From: Diploscapter coronatus
Taxonomy: Eukaryota; Nematoda; Chromadorea; Rhabditida; Rhabditidae
Reading direction: 5' to 3'
NCBI GenBank assembly: GCA_964036155.1
Contig: OZ038422.1
Span: forward strand, 34,371,201-34,435,200
DNA: 64,000 nucleotides
This document shows positions 51,248-63,601 of the stretch, one piece after another. A model generated the notes under the pieces. That model searched no databases and was not told the DNA's origin. It saw nothing but the letters and a program-made list of their open reading frames with translations. A program made the translations under genes and the position numbers. Positions within the stretch are counted from its first letter, which is position 1. Every line of letters begins with the position of its first letter.

Positions 51248-51941
51248 TCACATTATCTTATATATTTTCGTAATATAATAATGTCCGAAATCTCCAAATT
51301 TACCGTATTTAGTGCTGGCTTTCTTTGGGTCGATGATGAAATCGAGCTCGTGATTTAGAATAGCCATTGGCACGAAGTCCGCGAAATCGATTAGCACTAA
51401 CAACGTGTGCACACAGAACAGCATACATCCCCACTAAAATTTGCAGTCTCATGAAAAACAGCTAAAACTTTAAAATCTTGGTATAAATGTTAGTAAATCC
51501 TTTATTCAGAAAAGGAAGCATTGCTAGCATTTAGCAAATTTGTAATTCTTTATGGAGCCCGAAAAACTAACGCACCTATTCCAAACACTTTGAGTCCTGA
51601 GTGCCTCGCGCTCAGTGGGAGTCAATTGGTCGAGGGTCATCTTTTCTGGAAATGAAAATTAGGTTGAACCTCGGCGCTTTTTCGGACTTTTCTTGGAGCC
51701 ATCTTTTTCATGATCCTTCTCCGTCTCCTTCTTTCTGTCCTTGTCTTCTTTGTCTTTGTCTTTCTCATTTTTCCCGCTTTCCGTCGGCTGCTTGATTTTC
51801 GAGGGTTGCTGTTGTTGCGATTTCGATTTCGAATTTTTCAAATCGCTAAAAAATTCGCAATTTTGGCATAGATGACAAAAATTGAAGATAAAATTTCAAA
51901 TTTGAGAGAAAAATCGCGAGATAATACCTTTTCGGTGCCAT
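51248..51941 (-). CDS. Small Lys/Glu-rich protein with one membrane segment, unrecognised
   Basis: Minus strand. Exon 1 (from ATG 51941, MAPK) joins over a 92-nt intron to a highly charged tract (DLKNSKSKSQQQQPSKIKQ, then KNEKDKDKEDKDRKKE), then by a 42-nt intron to KMTLDQLTPTEREALRTQS, then over about 150 nt to WGCMLFCVHTLLVLIDFADF and HELDFIIDPKKASTKYG. The hydrophobic stretch looks like a single transmembrane helix or anchor. Read without further splicing, the frame ends at TGA 51248-51250; an alternative splice from TACG^GTAAAT would end inside the adjacent inverted-repeat element at 51101. Acidic/Lys-rich cytosolic head plus one membrane pass is all that can be said. No family recognised. 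Confidence 0.55.
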
Positions 51942-52662
51942 TTCAATTGAAATAATGATTGGAAAAATCTGCTCAAGCTATGAGGAAGTGTTAATTTCAA
52001 CTCAAATCGAATGTTCAATCGAGTTAATATTTTTTTAGATTTTCTATTATATGTCCAAGTTAGATTTTTAGTTTTTATTGCTTGAGGTAGGTTTTATTAA
52101 ATTGTGTTTGTGGGAACTTATGAGGATACCATTTTAATAAATTTCCGAGTGATCAATTTGAAGATAACTTTATTCTGCACATTTATTTATTCACAGGTTA
52201 GAGTCGAAACTTTAATTCTCGTTGAAATTAAACAGCTGAAATATGAATTGTCTCTATTCGTTCGATAGGCAACCCGTAATTCATCTAATTAAAAATAATC
52301 GACCATAAACTTGCAAAAAAATATAAAATGTTCAATGCAATTGAATGTAACCGGACTTCTGAGGTGTATTATGTGAAAGACCATAAAAACACAAATAGCA
52401 TGTTATTGAAGTTGTATTGGTATAAATGAGAGGGATACAGCGAGAAATCGCACGAGACAAAACCGAGGGACAGGAGCAAAAATACGAGAGGTGAGGTTAC
52501 TAAGGAAACGCTCCCAAGTGAGGCAGAACAAGGAAAGGGATATGCACAGAGCCAACAAAGCCTAGTCACATATCCAATTTATAGACTCATTTCAATTCAT
52601 TTAACTTCCGTTACTCCTAACTTATTATTGAGAATATCGATATTTAGGGGAAATTAAAGGAA
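51942..52662. other. Divergent promoter region
   Basis: Between the minus-strand Lys-rich gene and the plus-strand channel gene, so both promoters must lie here. AT-rich; an acceptor-like ATATTTAG ends near 52646, 16 nt before the channel ATG. Confidence 0.5.
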
Positions 52663-54800
52663 ATGCTATTTCAATTTTTATTCGTGGTTTTGGGCATACA
52701 AGTTGCGTATGCAGCAGAAACTCTCGATAACTGCGTCTATTGGAGAAATCTGACTGCCAATCGAGGTAATTTGAAGTTTCGAATAATCGGTATTATCGTC
52801 TGATAAAGTGAAATAAATAACTTACGGCTGAGTTGAAGACAAATAATAGGCTAGGTAAGCTTCGTTGCAGATTTTGAGCAGTTCACCATCGTTGAAAGGA
52901 ATAAAATCGAGAGTTGTCTCCTGTCCTACTTGATCATGAATGCCTACAAGACGACTGGTCAGATGAGGTCGCTCATTGATAAGGCACCTCCGGCTGATTT
53001 GTTGGCTATCGAGGTTTGGCAGTTAGTTGATCAGAGTCATCTTTCAAATTCAGATCCTCGAAGTCAATCTAATTCACATCGAGCTAATCTCTGGAAGTTC
53101 AAATCAATTCAATATCTACGGCGATTTGCAATTGGTAGATTTAGATTTAATAAATTGTTGAAAAATTCGCCATCTGGAGTGGGACCCAAGTAAAAATTTT
53201 ACTTGGGTCTCACCCCTGAATAGATTATGAGGGCGTTCATCTACTAGCAATACTATCATGTTGGGAATTTTCCTAGTTTTTAATATTCTTGATGACAATA
53301 AATTTGAAGAGATGGACCGATGCGAGGCTGACGTGGCCTCTAGATGAGTGGAATCAAACCGAAGTTGATCTCGAGGTATCGGCTGGAAGGATGATTTGGC
53401 TTCCGTTTATCACTGACCCTGGGTTCGTTCAGGGAATTGAACAAGTTGTGATTTATTTAAAATAAAATTAGTCTCTGCATCACTGGAAAATGCCAATTGT
53501 CGCCTGAATTTGTCAGATTCTCCAACGATGGTACCGTAATTGCTGTGTTGAATTTTCAAAGTCCGGCCGAATGTTTGATCAATTTCAAACCGTAAGAAAT
53601 GGTCTTCAACTTTCATTTTCTAATAAAAATCAACACAGATATCCTGAAGAGGAAAACGACTGCTACATTTATTTCACGATGCTTGAGCCGAATAAAAAAC
53701 TCGAATTCGACATTAAGGAATCTGAAATGAAGGTGCTTTCACGAGTTGATCATCAGATTTGCTCAGAAGAAGTTTCAGGTTTTGAGTCGCTCTGTAGCTA
53801 ACAGTCCTATAGCGTCAATCGATAAAGACGAACATGCAATTCTTGCACTAGAAAAAGACCACTCAGCTTGGATGATCACTGTAGGGAAATTTTTGGTTTT
53901 TTAGGAACAATTGTGCAACTTTAGCATCACGAATTAACGGTGTTGAAATCGTTTCTCAGAGACAATATACCTATTCTGCAATTGTTCATTCACGCCCAGA
54001 AAGCGATGAGTACGCAGAAATTCGCATTGAGGTTGCCGATTACGATTGCGACTATGATTATGCTCGTAAGTTGCCAAAGCATTGATACGACTATTTTTCT
54101 TGCTAAACTAAAGGACAGGAAGCAGTATTTAAGAGAAGAGAACTTTTAGACATAAAGTCAAATGTCTTGTTAAAAATTAGGCTTCTCCATTAATTGGCGA
54201 TCTGAAGATGCAGATCTTTGTGAAATTGTTCGTCCTCAGCCTGCAGACGCTTTGCTTCTTGTACCTCTGCTCGATAGCTCCTCCAAATGGCTTCATGGGA
54301 ATTCGACCGTCGATTTGTAGGCGAAACGTCCGAAAAAGTCTCGCATATAAGTACAATTTCAGACGTGTTCTATGAGACAATCTTTCTGATTGCATTCGTA
54401 AGTATAATGACAACATTGGTTGCACTAGCATTGAGTCGAGTCAAACGGACCGTTCCGCCGTCGCATAGAGTCTATCTCGTCGCGAAACTGGTCAGGCTTG
54501 TTTCGGATGGAGTGCATGAGTCTCACTACCTCGTTCTCTTTCAAAGTTGAATTTCATGCACTTCTTAATTCTATCAATTTGAAAAAAGACTGAATTAAGA
54601 TAAACCGAGTGATATGTTGCACAGAGCCGGACCGTTCTGCTGCATATCAAAGATATCTGGATGAACTTGATGGTAGCACAGAGCAGAGACCTTCTGCAGA
54701 AATCGATTATACCCAGGACTGGAGACACATTTACCTGGCAATTAACAATTGTGTCTCGGGATTCATGCTCTCCATATTCATACTGGTCATCTTCTATTAG
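52663..54800 (+). CDS. Cys-loop ligand-gated ion channel subunit, divergent (nematode LGC type)
   Basis: All exons join in phase from ATG 52663 to TAG 54798-54800. A signal peptide (MLFQFLFVVLGIQVAYA) is followed by the beta-sheet ligand domain with the family's WTDARLTWPLDEWN and RMIWLPFI. The Cys-loop is CLINFKPYPEEENDC, exactly 13 residues between cysteines, with an acidic PEEEND in place of the usual FPFD. M1 is FALRLPITIATMIML, M2 covers KMQIFVKLFVLSLQTLCF, M3 covers YETIFLIAFVSIMTTLVALA, and M4 (CVSGFMLSIFILVIFY) ends the protein. The M3-M4 loop is short. No vicinal Cys pair is seen in the C-loop region, so it is not a classical acetylcholine alpha subunit. Channels of this family are pentamers in the plasma membrane; ligand and ion selectivity cannot be told. 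Confidence 0.9.
53177..53216. repeat. Perfect hairpin in a channel-gene intron
   Basis: GGGACCCAAGTAAAAATTTT is directly followed by ACTTGGGTCTCACCC, making a near-loopless hairpin of about 17 bp in an intron of the ion-channel gene. Confidence 0.8.
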
Positions 54801-55083
54801 ATTTCCTAACGATAATTTGCGTCAAACTGTGATTTGTAGTATTTATCAGGGTTGATCGGAGTTTAGATTTTTGAAGTTTAAAGTTTAAAATTGAAGCTAG
54901 AATAACTTCAATCAGCCCCGATGTTTACGTGTCGTCATTTCGGGACCAATTGAAATTCAATATTTATCATCGAAAAAATGCACATAATCAATAAACAATA
55001 ATTTTCTAAAGAAAGAAATGAAATTCGTCGTTAATGTAACTTGGAATGATATCATACAAAGTCGATGTTGTTGTGAATAAAAC

Positions 55084-56501
55084 TCATCCGAAAGGATCTG
55101 GCTTGATTTGTCTGGCCAGGCCATATGGAGTCATGCCTTTTTGAGACGCGCATTTGTTGGTGCCGTACTGAAAGGGGAATCTTTATAAACAAATAACAAA
55201 ACCTTGAATATTGCACAAAAGGTGTCGACTTCAAATTTAGTTTGGCGAAACTATGAAGATTGAAGTTTGAGCTTGGAGCTGTTTTTGAACAAGTTATGCT
55301 TATACCCTCTACCTGAAGTGGAATAACCATTTCTCCTCGTCTCATCACGCTCTCAGGGAATTGTCTCGGATGCGATTTGGCCATTCGAACGACCCAAGCG
55401 GGGAACTCCAAATCGGGTCGTCTCGACTGTGCGAGAGAGGCCACTCCGCGCAGACATTCAATCACCTTGTAGGTCTGTTTATCCTCGTATAAATCAACTG
55501 TTTGAAAGCAGCTGATCTCAGGAACTCCATAGGCTTTGCAGGCTTCGAGGAAATTTGAAATGTTCTCCATCTGAGGATTGAATTTTTTTTTTTTTTAATT
55601 TAACAAAAAGTCGAATTTTACCTTATGAAACGGCATTCTTGGATTCGTCGTGTAGTGCATTCGATATGTCGGATTTAGAACGGTGATAAGTCTGAATTTG
55701 AAGATTCGAGGTTTTCCTGAGCAAGATTCATACTTGCACAGATGAACTCCACTTTTGAGTAACTCGCAGAAATCTCCAGAAGTTCGGCATTGAGAGGGAT
55801 CGGAGTGATAGGGTAATCCTAGAAAAAGTCTTCTATTTTTCTAAAAAATCATACAATTCAGAATATGAAATGACTTTAGGAGCGTAGGAGGAGGTAGCAT
55901 GACTTGAAGATGGGAAATTTATTTTTCTTGTAAAAAGTCACGTCTCTTCTGAATTCCTCGGAGAACTCTACCTGTAACTTGCTCGATCCAAAACAGAACT
56001 TCCATGGCTTCTTCGAGTACGAAGCGGGCTTGATTCTGAGGATTTCATATATGGAACAAGTTCGGTTAGATTAACTTGAGTTGATAATGAAATTGTTTCA
56101 TTATCTTCTCCTTCTCTCTGAATATGCACTTCCATTCCTGCATCTCACTTCAATCATAAAGTCGTTTCACAAAAGGAATGGATGAATGAGAGAGGGCGAG
56201 TCGGCGAAAGACAAAGCAGTCTGGCGGCAATTAGGTGAACGAATGCATAACATGCGCATTGCGCAATGTCTCTCCTTCAAACATGAACTTGATGACGATG
56301 CAATTTAATTCTTGGAGCGTGAATCAGACTATAAGATAGTGAAGATCAGACATTTTTGAGGGCTGAGATTTTAAAATTTCGAAGACGGAGATTTACTATT
56401 GTTTTGAAGTCAAGGTATGAGATGAATTTTCAAAGAGTTGCAGAATCTACCTTCCTCTCCAATTCCCTGCTCAACCCATAGCTCGGTCCGTGGTTTGCCA
56501 T
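55084..56501 (-). CDS. Transgelin/calponin-like protein (CH domain plus C-terminal calponin repeat)
   Basis: Six exons join in phase from ATG 56501 (MANHGPSYGLSRELERK, the typical family start) to TGA at 55084-55086; about 200 residues. The single calponin-homology domain shows GDFCELLKSGVHLCKLITVL, FHKMENISNFLEACKAYGVP and VDLYEDKQTYKVIECLRGVA. A single calponin-type motif closes the protein (YGTNKCASQKGMTPYGLARQ). Family members (transgelin, Mp20, nematode CPN proteins) bind actin and are muscle-associated. An acceptor (TTTTTCAG) lies about 28 nt before the ATG. The stretch after the start is shorter than in vertebrate calponins, as usual in this subgroup. Confidence 0.93.
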
Positions 56502-57931
56502 TTTATCCAAAATAGAATTTAGGAATAAAAACCTGAAAAATGAATCGATCAGAAAAAAAAATCGATAGTATTGATTGATGAGTGAACTTGCAAGGGATCG
56601 AAAGATGATATAAAGGTTGAAAATAGAAAGGCATATAGGAGAGATTTGGGGGCATTCGACCACAGGCAGAGAAACGATACACGATCAGTCGAAGCTTCTC
56701 CTTCGATTTTCTCTTTTTCCTCTTCCATTTCTGCATTTCTGCCTCTTCTCTTTACTTTTTTAGTCATTCTCCCTCTTTCGCCTTTTTCTCTTCTTCTTTC
56801 CTCTCACAATTTCTTTAGAACGGCCGTGTTGTGCGGCTTACAGAAGAGAGGGAGAACGTAAGCAAAGAGACGAAGAAGAAGAAAAAGAATACTGACTGGC
56901 CTCAGGGAAAATAGAAGGCGAATTTCCAAAGCAGCGATCGAAATAGAAGTGGAAAAGAAGCAGATAGAGAGGAGATAGTTTAGTTCTTGTTTTGGAAATG
57001 TAAACCACCACAATAGAAAGGAGGGGAAGAAAGACATCATTCGAGTGGAAAAATGACACGACAAGCTGATCTTCGAGAACATTCTCTGACATGAAATAAA
57101 ACGGCAAAGTTCACCGATTCCATATTCTAGACGTGGGCAAATGATCTGGAAATAAGGGGGATTTGTTTATCTTCTCAGAAAAGATATGTTTGAAACCAGC
57201 TTCAAAAGTTGATAATGAGATCAAAAGATGAATGGTATCACCTAGATATGGGAGGAACACTGAATTTGATTTAGAGACTAATGAAAATGGCAAAAAATAA
57301 GGAAGTTTGGAGAAATTCCAAATATAGCCAATCTCGGCTATTTTAGTCGAGTAGTCGAAATCGAACGGCTAAATTCATCCATCCACATTTCTCGCGTCGA
57401 AGAAGACATAAACAGTGTGAGAGAATATCGTATGCAATTGGCTGTGTCTGACTGTCTTGGCTGCATGAATGAGGTCAGCTGCATTTGACTATTCCATCTC
57501 TCCCTCGAATGCCTGACTAAATGATTCTAAGACTGTCACTTCTCTCTCGAATCATAATACTCTTCTCACTCTTCACGCATTCTCCATTTCGCAATTGCTG
57601 AAATTCGGAGAATGCAATGAAGTTCGAAGAATTCAAGGAAAATGATAAGATGGGGACAATGGAAATGCAATGTTATAAACAAGTTAACTATTCAGCGCTG
57701 CTTGTTTTTATTTAATGTCTTGCGTGTACTCTTTGAAGATAGTCTTCATCTGTTTTTTTTCTGTTTATCTTTCATTTTGCAAGATTAGCATACATGGCTC
57801 GTTTTAATTTTTGGAATTTGCATACATTTATTCTCATATCTTTGAAATTTGAATACATTTTTCTTCTATTCATCTGATATTTGACATTGTTTTTTTCACT
57901 TCCTCATCATCTCTCTCGGATTGCACTGTGC
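56502..57931. other. Divergent intergenic region
   Basis: Separates the calponin-like gene (minus) from a small plus-strand gene. Contains CT-rich (56700-56820) and complementary GA-rich (56850-57060) blocks, with no exon chain. The frames on these blocks are low-complexity. Confidence 0.5.
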
Positions 57932-58417
57932 ATGGCAGCAGCAGCAGGCAATGCAGATCTAGTCGAGGGCGAGATCACCCAGATGTCGATTTTCGAGTTC
58001 TGGCAGGGCGACAACGTCGTCCGCAAATGGATCTTCGAACGGGCATTTCAAGAGCCGCCCACTGCTGCCGAAGCACAACGACTAAAGGATAAGTTCGTTT
58101 TCCGATGGAAATCAAGGTAATCAACCGGCTTCTAGACAAGAAAATTTAAATGCAATACATGAAACTTTTCAATTCCAGAAAATCTGCTTCTAACTGCATA
58201 ACAAGTTCATGTAGTTTGAAGCAGAACTTCATCGGGTTTTTCAAAGAAATCTCTTTTTTCAGAATTTTTGAAAGTTCGTCTATTTTGAGGCAGAATTCAT
58301 GCAATTTCAAGATCTTTTCCAGGACATAACTCCCCTGCAGCGATCTCCAACGAAACCGACAAAACGCAGCCGCTTTCGACCCTCTCACAGTGCTCCGTCT
58401 TCTCAAATGCAGTGTGA
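57932..58417 (+). CDS. Small unrecognised protein, two to three exons
   Basis: ATG 57932 opens MAAAAGNADLVEGEITQMSI, then FEFWQGDNVVRKWIFERAFQ and an acidic/basic helix (PTAAEAQRLKDKFVFRWKSR). The donor AG^GTAATC joins in phase to a 27-nt exon (RKSASNCIT) and then to HNSPAAISNETDKTQPLSTL ending at TGA 58415-58417. GC-rich codon use matches the other exons here, supporting coding. The Trp-rich middle and the Ser/Thr-rich tail give no family. The second junction is weaker than the first. Confidence 0.5.
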
Positions 58418-59993
58418 GTTTGGGAAGAAAGAAAATTTGAAAAAGAAATGTTATGTCTCAATACAATAACAAAGGTTTCCAAACGCAGTTTATCGACTGA
58501 CTAGGATCTGGAGGTATTTGGGTATAAGGGGAGAAGTGTTTAGGTAGCTGACGTGAGAACATAATAATGGGAATGACTGAGCACGGCCTGTCAAAAGTCT
58601 TTAGTATGGTGCATTCGGTACGTGCCAAGCCAAGACACGCAAACGCATGCATTAAAGAGTCGATTCATTGATTTTTTCGCCCAATTTCATCGATAATTGC
58701 CTAATTAAGTTGCTGTTTGCTATTTTCATAATTTCTAAACAAGTAACACGTGCGAACATGAATGAGTCTATAATTTTGAGACCCTACTCGCCTGAATTGG
58801 ACACGTTTTACGAGCCCTGAAAGATTTTGAAACAAGGGCAGTTCTGATTTTGCATAACTCGATTCAGTTTTCAGAATTGCTATGAATTTTATCTTACAAG
58901 ATGCTACACTTTGATATCAGCTATCTTCGAATAGAATGAATGAAAACTGTTTTTATTGAACAATCGACAAATTAGACAATTTTCGGAATGCATTTGAATC
59001 GATAAAGTAAAATGAATAAATAAATTCAGGTAAAAAAAACTAAGCAGTCGTAAGCTGTATAAACTTTGCCTATACATATAGAACGTCTTTCCACGTTTTA
59101 CCATAATTTTAGACCAGTCTTTAGGTTCATCATGATAAAATATCATTCGAGCTCAGTTGCTTCGGACCATGAGGTGTGACTTTAATAGTTTTGACTAATT
59201 GTTTCTTAGCCGATGGTGTAGTAGTGTTGTTCTTCTAAAATTGTCTCTTTTTCTTTTACATACATATGTGCATAAACTACCTTGATCAATCCTCTCACTA
59301 AGAAGAATAGGGGAATTATTTGGAGACATGGTCCATTTACGTATATAGTGTCAAAAATTTGCTGAAAGTTTTTTAATGCTTTCTTGATAGAAAATTTAAC
59401 TTATTCTAATGTGGGTGTATGTCATTGCGCACAAAAAAATTTGTACGCAATGACCGTTCCCCTTCTAATGTGGATTCATTTCTTATATTAGAAAAGTATA
59501 CTGCTCAAGGTTTGTTCAGAAAACAATTCCTAATTTTACAGTTGCTCTTTCTAAGCACATAATGCGAAGGGGGTATTTTGGTTTCTTAAAGTACGATTAT
59601 CCGAGTTCTATTCTCAAAAATGCAAAGTAACATTCATATGTCTCCTATCCGATGCAAAAATATTATTGTTTATGTAAATAATGGTAAGGTCGAAGGATTC
59701 ACTATTTAGAACGTTCCTTTAGGATTTCTCAGCACATATTTTCAGGATATATGTTGGTAAAACAGGCCTTTCCATTTCTTTTATTAATTCATATGAAAAT
59801 TTTTTATTAATAATGCTTACGTATATATTATTTATCACACTTTTTAACGAAGATATAATATCGCCCAAGCATATATCTAAAATATTCTAGTAAGTTCTCT
59901 CAAACTTCTAACTTTGAAGCTATGAAACTAGTTAATTTTGCACAGGATGTTTAAGATATCAAAATTAAAAGATTAAGAGAACATCCTACCTAC
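58418..59993. other. Very AT-rich intergenic region
   Basis: No exon chain except the possible unfound last exon of the minus-strand receptor-like gene. It holds the hairpin at 59421-59462. Confidence 0.45.
59421..59462. repeat. Hairpin related to the 24.16-kb MITE ends
   Basis: GTCATTGCGCACAAAAAAAT is followed by TTGTACGCAATGACCGTTCC. Read on the minus strand the latter gives GGGGAACGGTCATTGCGTAC, a near match to the MITE end in ufd-2 intron 2. Two ends lie almost back to back, as in an internally deleted copy. Confidence 0.6.
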
Positions 59994-61569
59994 AGCTTCC
60001 AGTTTCTGATTGTCCCAAATAGTGCAAAAAAAAACGTATGGTACAACAACAATTAAATCACTTATTACCACTTCGCATAAAATCTAAACGTTGTACATAT
60101 TCATTTTCAGCATAATATGGTACAAGATTGACTGGGCTAACTTACATGCGCCATTAGGTATCGATTTAAGCGTCGTTCAGCATTTTTTGCACTTTGGCTC
60201 AGATTGCCATACGAATTAAAACACCGCTTTAAATAAATAAACGCGACAATGCTAATTATCGTCTGAGCACAACTTGCTATGGTCGGAACTATCATATAGT
60301 AAAGATACTAAAAATTATCTGCATAATTGACATTAGTGATTTTTATTTTGATAATATTCGCTTAACTTACCATCCATTGTTCAAGAGCCGTTACATATAA
60401 TTGTATATCGCCAGTATTAACAAGTTGATAATTGCTCAACCAGTCAATTGCAAAAGAAATTAGTTTGGCGATACAGCCAAAAATAATATGAAATCCAGCC
60501 AATATCCAAAATATAATGGAAAATAGCTTAGTTATTTTTTCGTCACGGTTACTAAATTTAATCATTTTGTATCAAAACTGACATATGCATGTGGAAGAAT
60601 TTCTAACAGTGAAAATGCCCTAGCTCTATATATCGTAGCTTCAGTCGAAACGAATCTTATGGGCATCATTAATAATGGCTCTTGAAGAGTATCAAATAAA
60701 CTAAGCAATAATTCCTGCAATTCCATTTGTGAGTTGTCAATGCAAATTTTTAACTTTATATGTCAAATAAATTTAAAATAAAGTGGTATTTTATAGTTAT
60801 TTGGAAAAGTTGCGACAGAAAAGTAGAGACATTATGGCGAAATAATGTATGGAAAACTACAATAATACGATCCATACTATTTCTCAAAATGTTGACACTT
60901 TTTCTGTAGCAACATAGATGATATTTTAAACGATTCGCTTAAACGGTAGATAAATATTGATTGATACACGTGGCTAAAATTTTAAATTACGTTACCACGA
61001 ATGCGTTATCATCTCGACAGCAAAAGGCCCAAGTGCTATTATAGACTATAAACGAATCCTAAAGTATTATCCTGCTTTAATGCATATATTGCATTATAAA
61101 ATAATAATAGTATAAAACTTACATTTATCAATGAACAGATAAAAACGAGTAGATTTAGAATGAGTAAGATGACTATTAGTTTTTCGAATTGTGAAAAATT
61201 TGCACGCTTTCGAAATAACCGATATATCATAAATATGGCGATAAGAGTCGGAATTAATAAGATGCTACGAAAAATGGCCTGGATTTGATGCGCTATAGAT
61301 AAATTTATTTTTTGAAGATAACATCGATATAAAACTATTTAACTAACCTATATCAAGTGTATTTTCACGAAATATGATAGCTTTCCACGTAATGATGAGT
61401 TTGTAAAGTAATGTTGTATTTAATGTTACAAAGTCTAAAATAGTAAATCGTTACCGAGGTTTATAAAACAAATTCAGAATAATATGCAAGAATAAGTAAA
61501 TTGAAAAATGAATTCACCTTCACAAATTTCATAATACGTTATATTAGGCGTAAGTCCAGGGCACTCCAT
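59994..61569 (-). CDS. Multi-pass membrane protein, chemoreceptor-like, 3' end not found
   Basis: Minus-strand ATG 61569 lies 6 nt after an acceptor (ATTCGCAG). Exons join to MECPGLTPNITYYEICE, KLIITWKAIIFRENTLDI, then hydrophobic IFRSILLIPTLIAIFMIYRL and KLIVILLILNLLVFICSLIN, a Cys-containing loop (NSTWAFCCRDDN), EPLLMMPIRFVSTEATIYRA, KLFSIIFWILAGFHIIFGCI, YMIVPTIASCAQTIISIVAF with AERRLNRYLMAH after it, and DLIVVVPYVFFCTIW. This order (about six membrane segments, a basic loop before the sixth) fits a nematode seven-pass chemoreceptor, but I cannot assign a family and the seventh segment was not found. The exon between about 60950 and 60740 is also unresolved. Base composition is more AT-rich than the conserved genes. 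Confidence 0.55.
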
Positions 61570-63601
61570 TCGATTCTGCGAATTATTTCTCTAGCGATAA
61601 TAATAAATCTGTAGAATAACAATTTGAGAAAATGATCTCAATACAGTACGATTTAGAAAAGGTAGCGCTTTCGAAACAAGTGACAAAGCTTGAAATGGAT
61701 AGAATAGCAGTGTAAGACGTTGCTTAGGCAATAGCTTCGGTATTTATAATACTCGCCTAACTTATAATTTAGTATAATTTCAGTTTCAACACTCCAATTA
61801 TGCCTTGCCCTGTGTCTTGCGAAACTTTATTAAATTTGTATATAAAAGTTGCAGAAGGTGCGAGATTAGAGGATACTTTTCAGATAGTTAAAAATTGCGT
61901 GTGTTAAGATTTGTCCTCCAGCTCAAAAAATGAAGTAGCTTAGAAATTAAGTCATGTGCTGAAATTGTGCATAACTCATCATCAGGGTTATTTGAGATGC
62001 AGTTGATTTTCGTTGGGATGCGATGCGGGCAGTGTGGGATTTTTGGAAAAGCTTGCGGTGTTTCATCTTACTACATCGTCAACATTCCTGTCCATCATGT
62101 GAATTCTAAAACAGTAATTCCATGCACAAAGTAGTTTGTCATTGTCTATGAGATATGTATCAAGGTCTCTATGAGTTCCTTACAACTGAAGAATATCGTG
62201 ATACGGTATGATATCCGTAATCTGATCATCGAAGTCTCACCATTTTCTGATACTTCCGTGTTCATCATAAACATGCATAATTGTCGCTCTAATGATGGCT
62301 TTGAATTTGTCACGATACGAGCATTCGAACTTAAATTACGAATTTGTCATTGTAATTGCTGGTTACACAAGTCTGGGACTTATGATAAATTTTTAAAAAT
62401 CGATAATCATAATCTATGTATACGAATAAATTTGCTTGAGAAGAGTTCATCGATTGCCTTGCAGATGCTCGAAATGTGCGACGTTCTGTCAAGAAGACGC
62501 AAAAGCCATACTCGTCTGAAACCTTGTCCAAGCTAATGCAGATGGAGGAGAACGAGGGTGTGTTCAGCTGTTGTATGGAATGAAGAATGATTGGTTGCGA
62601 GATACAGTCCAATCCCCTTAAATCTCCCACAATTCACTGAATACAATCTTACACGATCAATCAAAATGTAATAAATCGATTTACAAACGAGATGAATTGA
62701 CTTTCAACAGAATGTGCAGAACTAGTTCGAAAGTTCATACTTTTCATCCGAATTTTTAGTATTGGTGAAGAAAAAAATTTAACTTTTAATGAAGAAGGAA
62801 GATAGTGGAGAATCGAATAGAAATAACATAGAATTCTGATTATGACCATCATTTGTTATCTAGCTTATGTCTTATCTTTATACTTTATTCAAGATGCTTG
62901 CTTCGCAGATGGACTTTAGAAAACATTATTGTGCAGAAGATGAAAAAGATCATTTTAAAAAAAAAAAAAAAAAAAAAAACGTTTATTTTTCCTAGAAAAT
63001 AAGGCACTCTCACACTTGGAATTGGACAGTTCTAGGAATTTTCAGAGAGGAGAAAAACAATAAAATTAAAACCGATTTGGTACATATAAATAATTTTACC
63101 TTGAACTTAAAGTAATTCTAAAGAGGAAGGAGGAAAGCACTTTTGGACTTGAGGATTAATTTCAAAAGGAGATAAAATGGGGAAAGGAAACGAACAAATT
63201 ATGGAATTTGTACCGCTCAATGTCGAAGATAAGGAAGGAAATTTCGGAAAGGGGATATTTGAAAGGCTTGGGAATTTGTTGAACCTTTTGATTTTTGAGT
63301 CTTTCAAATACGATAGAAAACGAGATAGGAAATAGAAAACGGTAAAAATGTGTTGAATTTCACGTTACCGCATTCTTTTTTTTAAAGAAATCCTTTGGAA
63401 AAATGCGGTAGCATGATTTTTAAAACCACTCAAAACGGCAATGAAATCAAAGTGGCAAAACCCATCTATGCATCTCGTCACTTTATTTTTCAAGGATAAA
63501 AAACTCATTTTAAATTAAGTTATTACCGAAATCACACAAGAACTCTGTTTGGAGTGTAGAGCGAGGAAGGAGGAGAAGGGGCTGCCTATTTCTTACGTCT
63601 T
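61570..63601. other. AT-rich intergenic region
   Basis: A 99-codon minus-strand frame at 62331-62630 has no splice partners or family marks. A 22-nt poly-A run lies near 62957-62979. A small hairpin (ACGTTACCGCATTC / GAAAAATGCGGTAGC) is near 63363-63415. Nothing else is supported. Confidence 0.45.

Noticed and set aside
51640..51700. A 27-nt intron in the Lys-rich gene (GAG^GTTCAA...TTTCCAG)
   Set aside because: Too short for this genome; an upstream donor (AAAA^GTCCGA) gives a normal 42-nt intron in frame.
53885..54070. Frame reading YTYSAIVHSRPESDEYAEIR before M1 of the channel
   Set aside because: It cannot be joined to M2 in phase. Using the acceptor ACTTTAG^CATCAC the other frame gives a hydrophobic M1 and phase-0 joins on both sides.
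54300..54365. A 25-nt intron before M3 of the channel
   Set aside because: Donor ATTT^GTAGGC gives a 46-nt intron in phase and a better protein.
60362..60800. Overlapping stop/start (ATGA) suggesting two cistrons, with a start at 60565
   Set aside because: A phase-2 intron (CT^GTTAGA ... AATTTAG^T, about 56 nt) removes both the stop and the apparent start and gives one continuous membrane protein.
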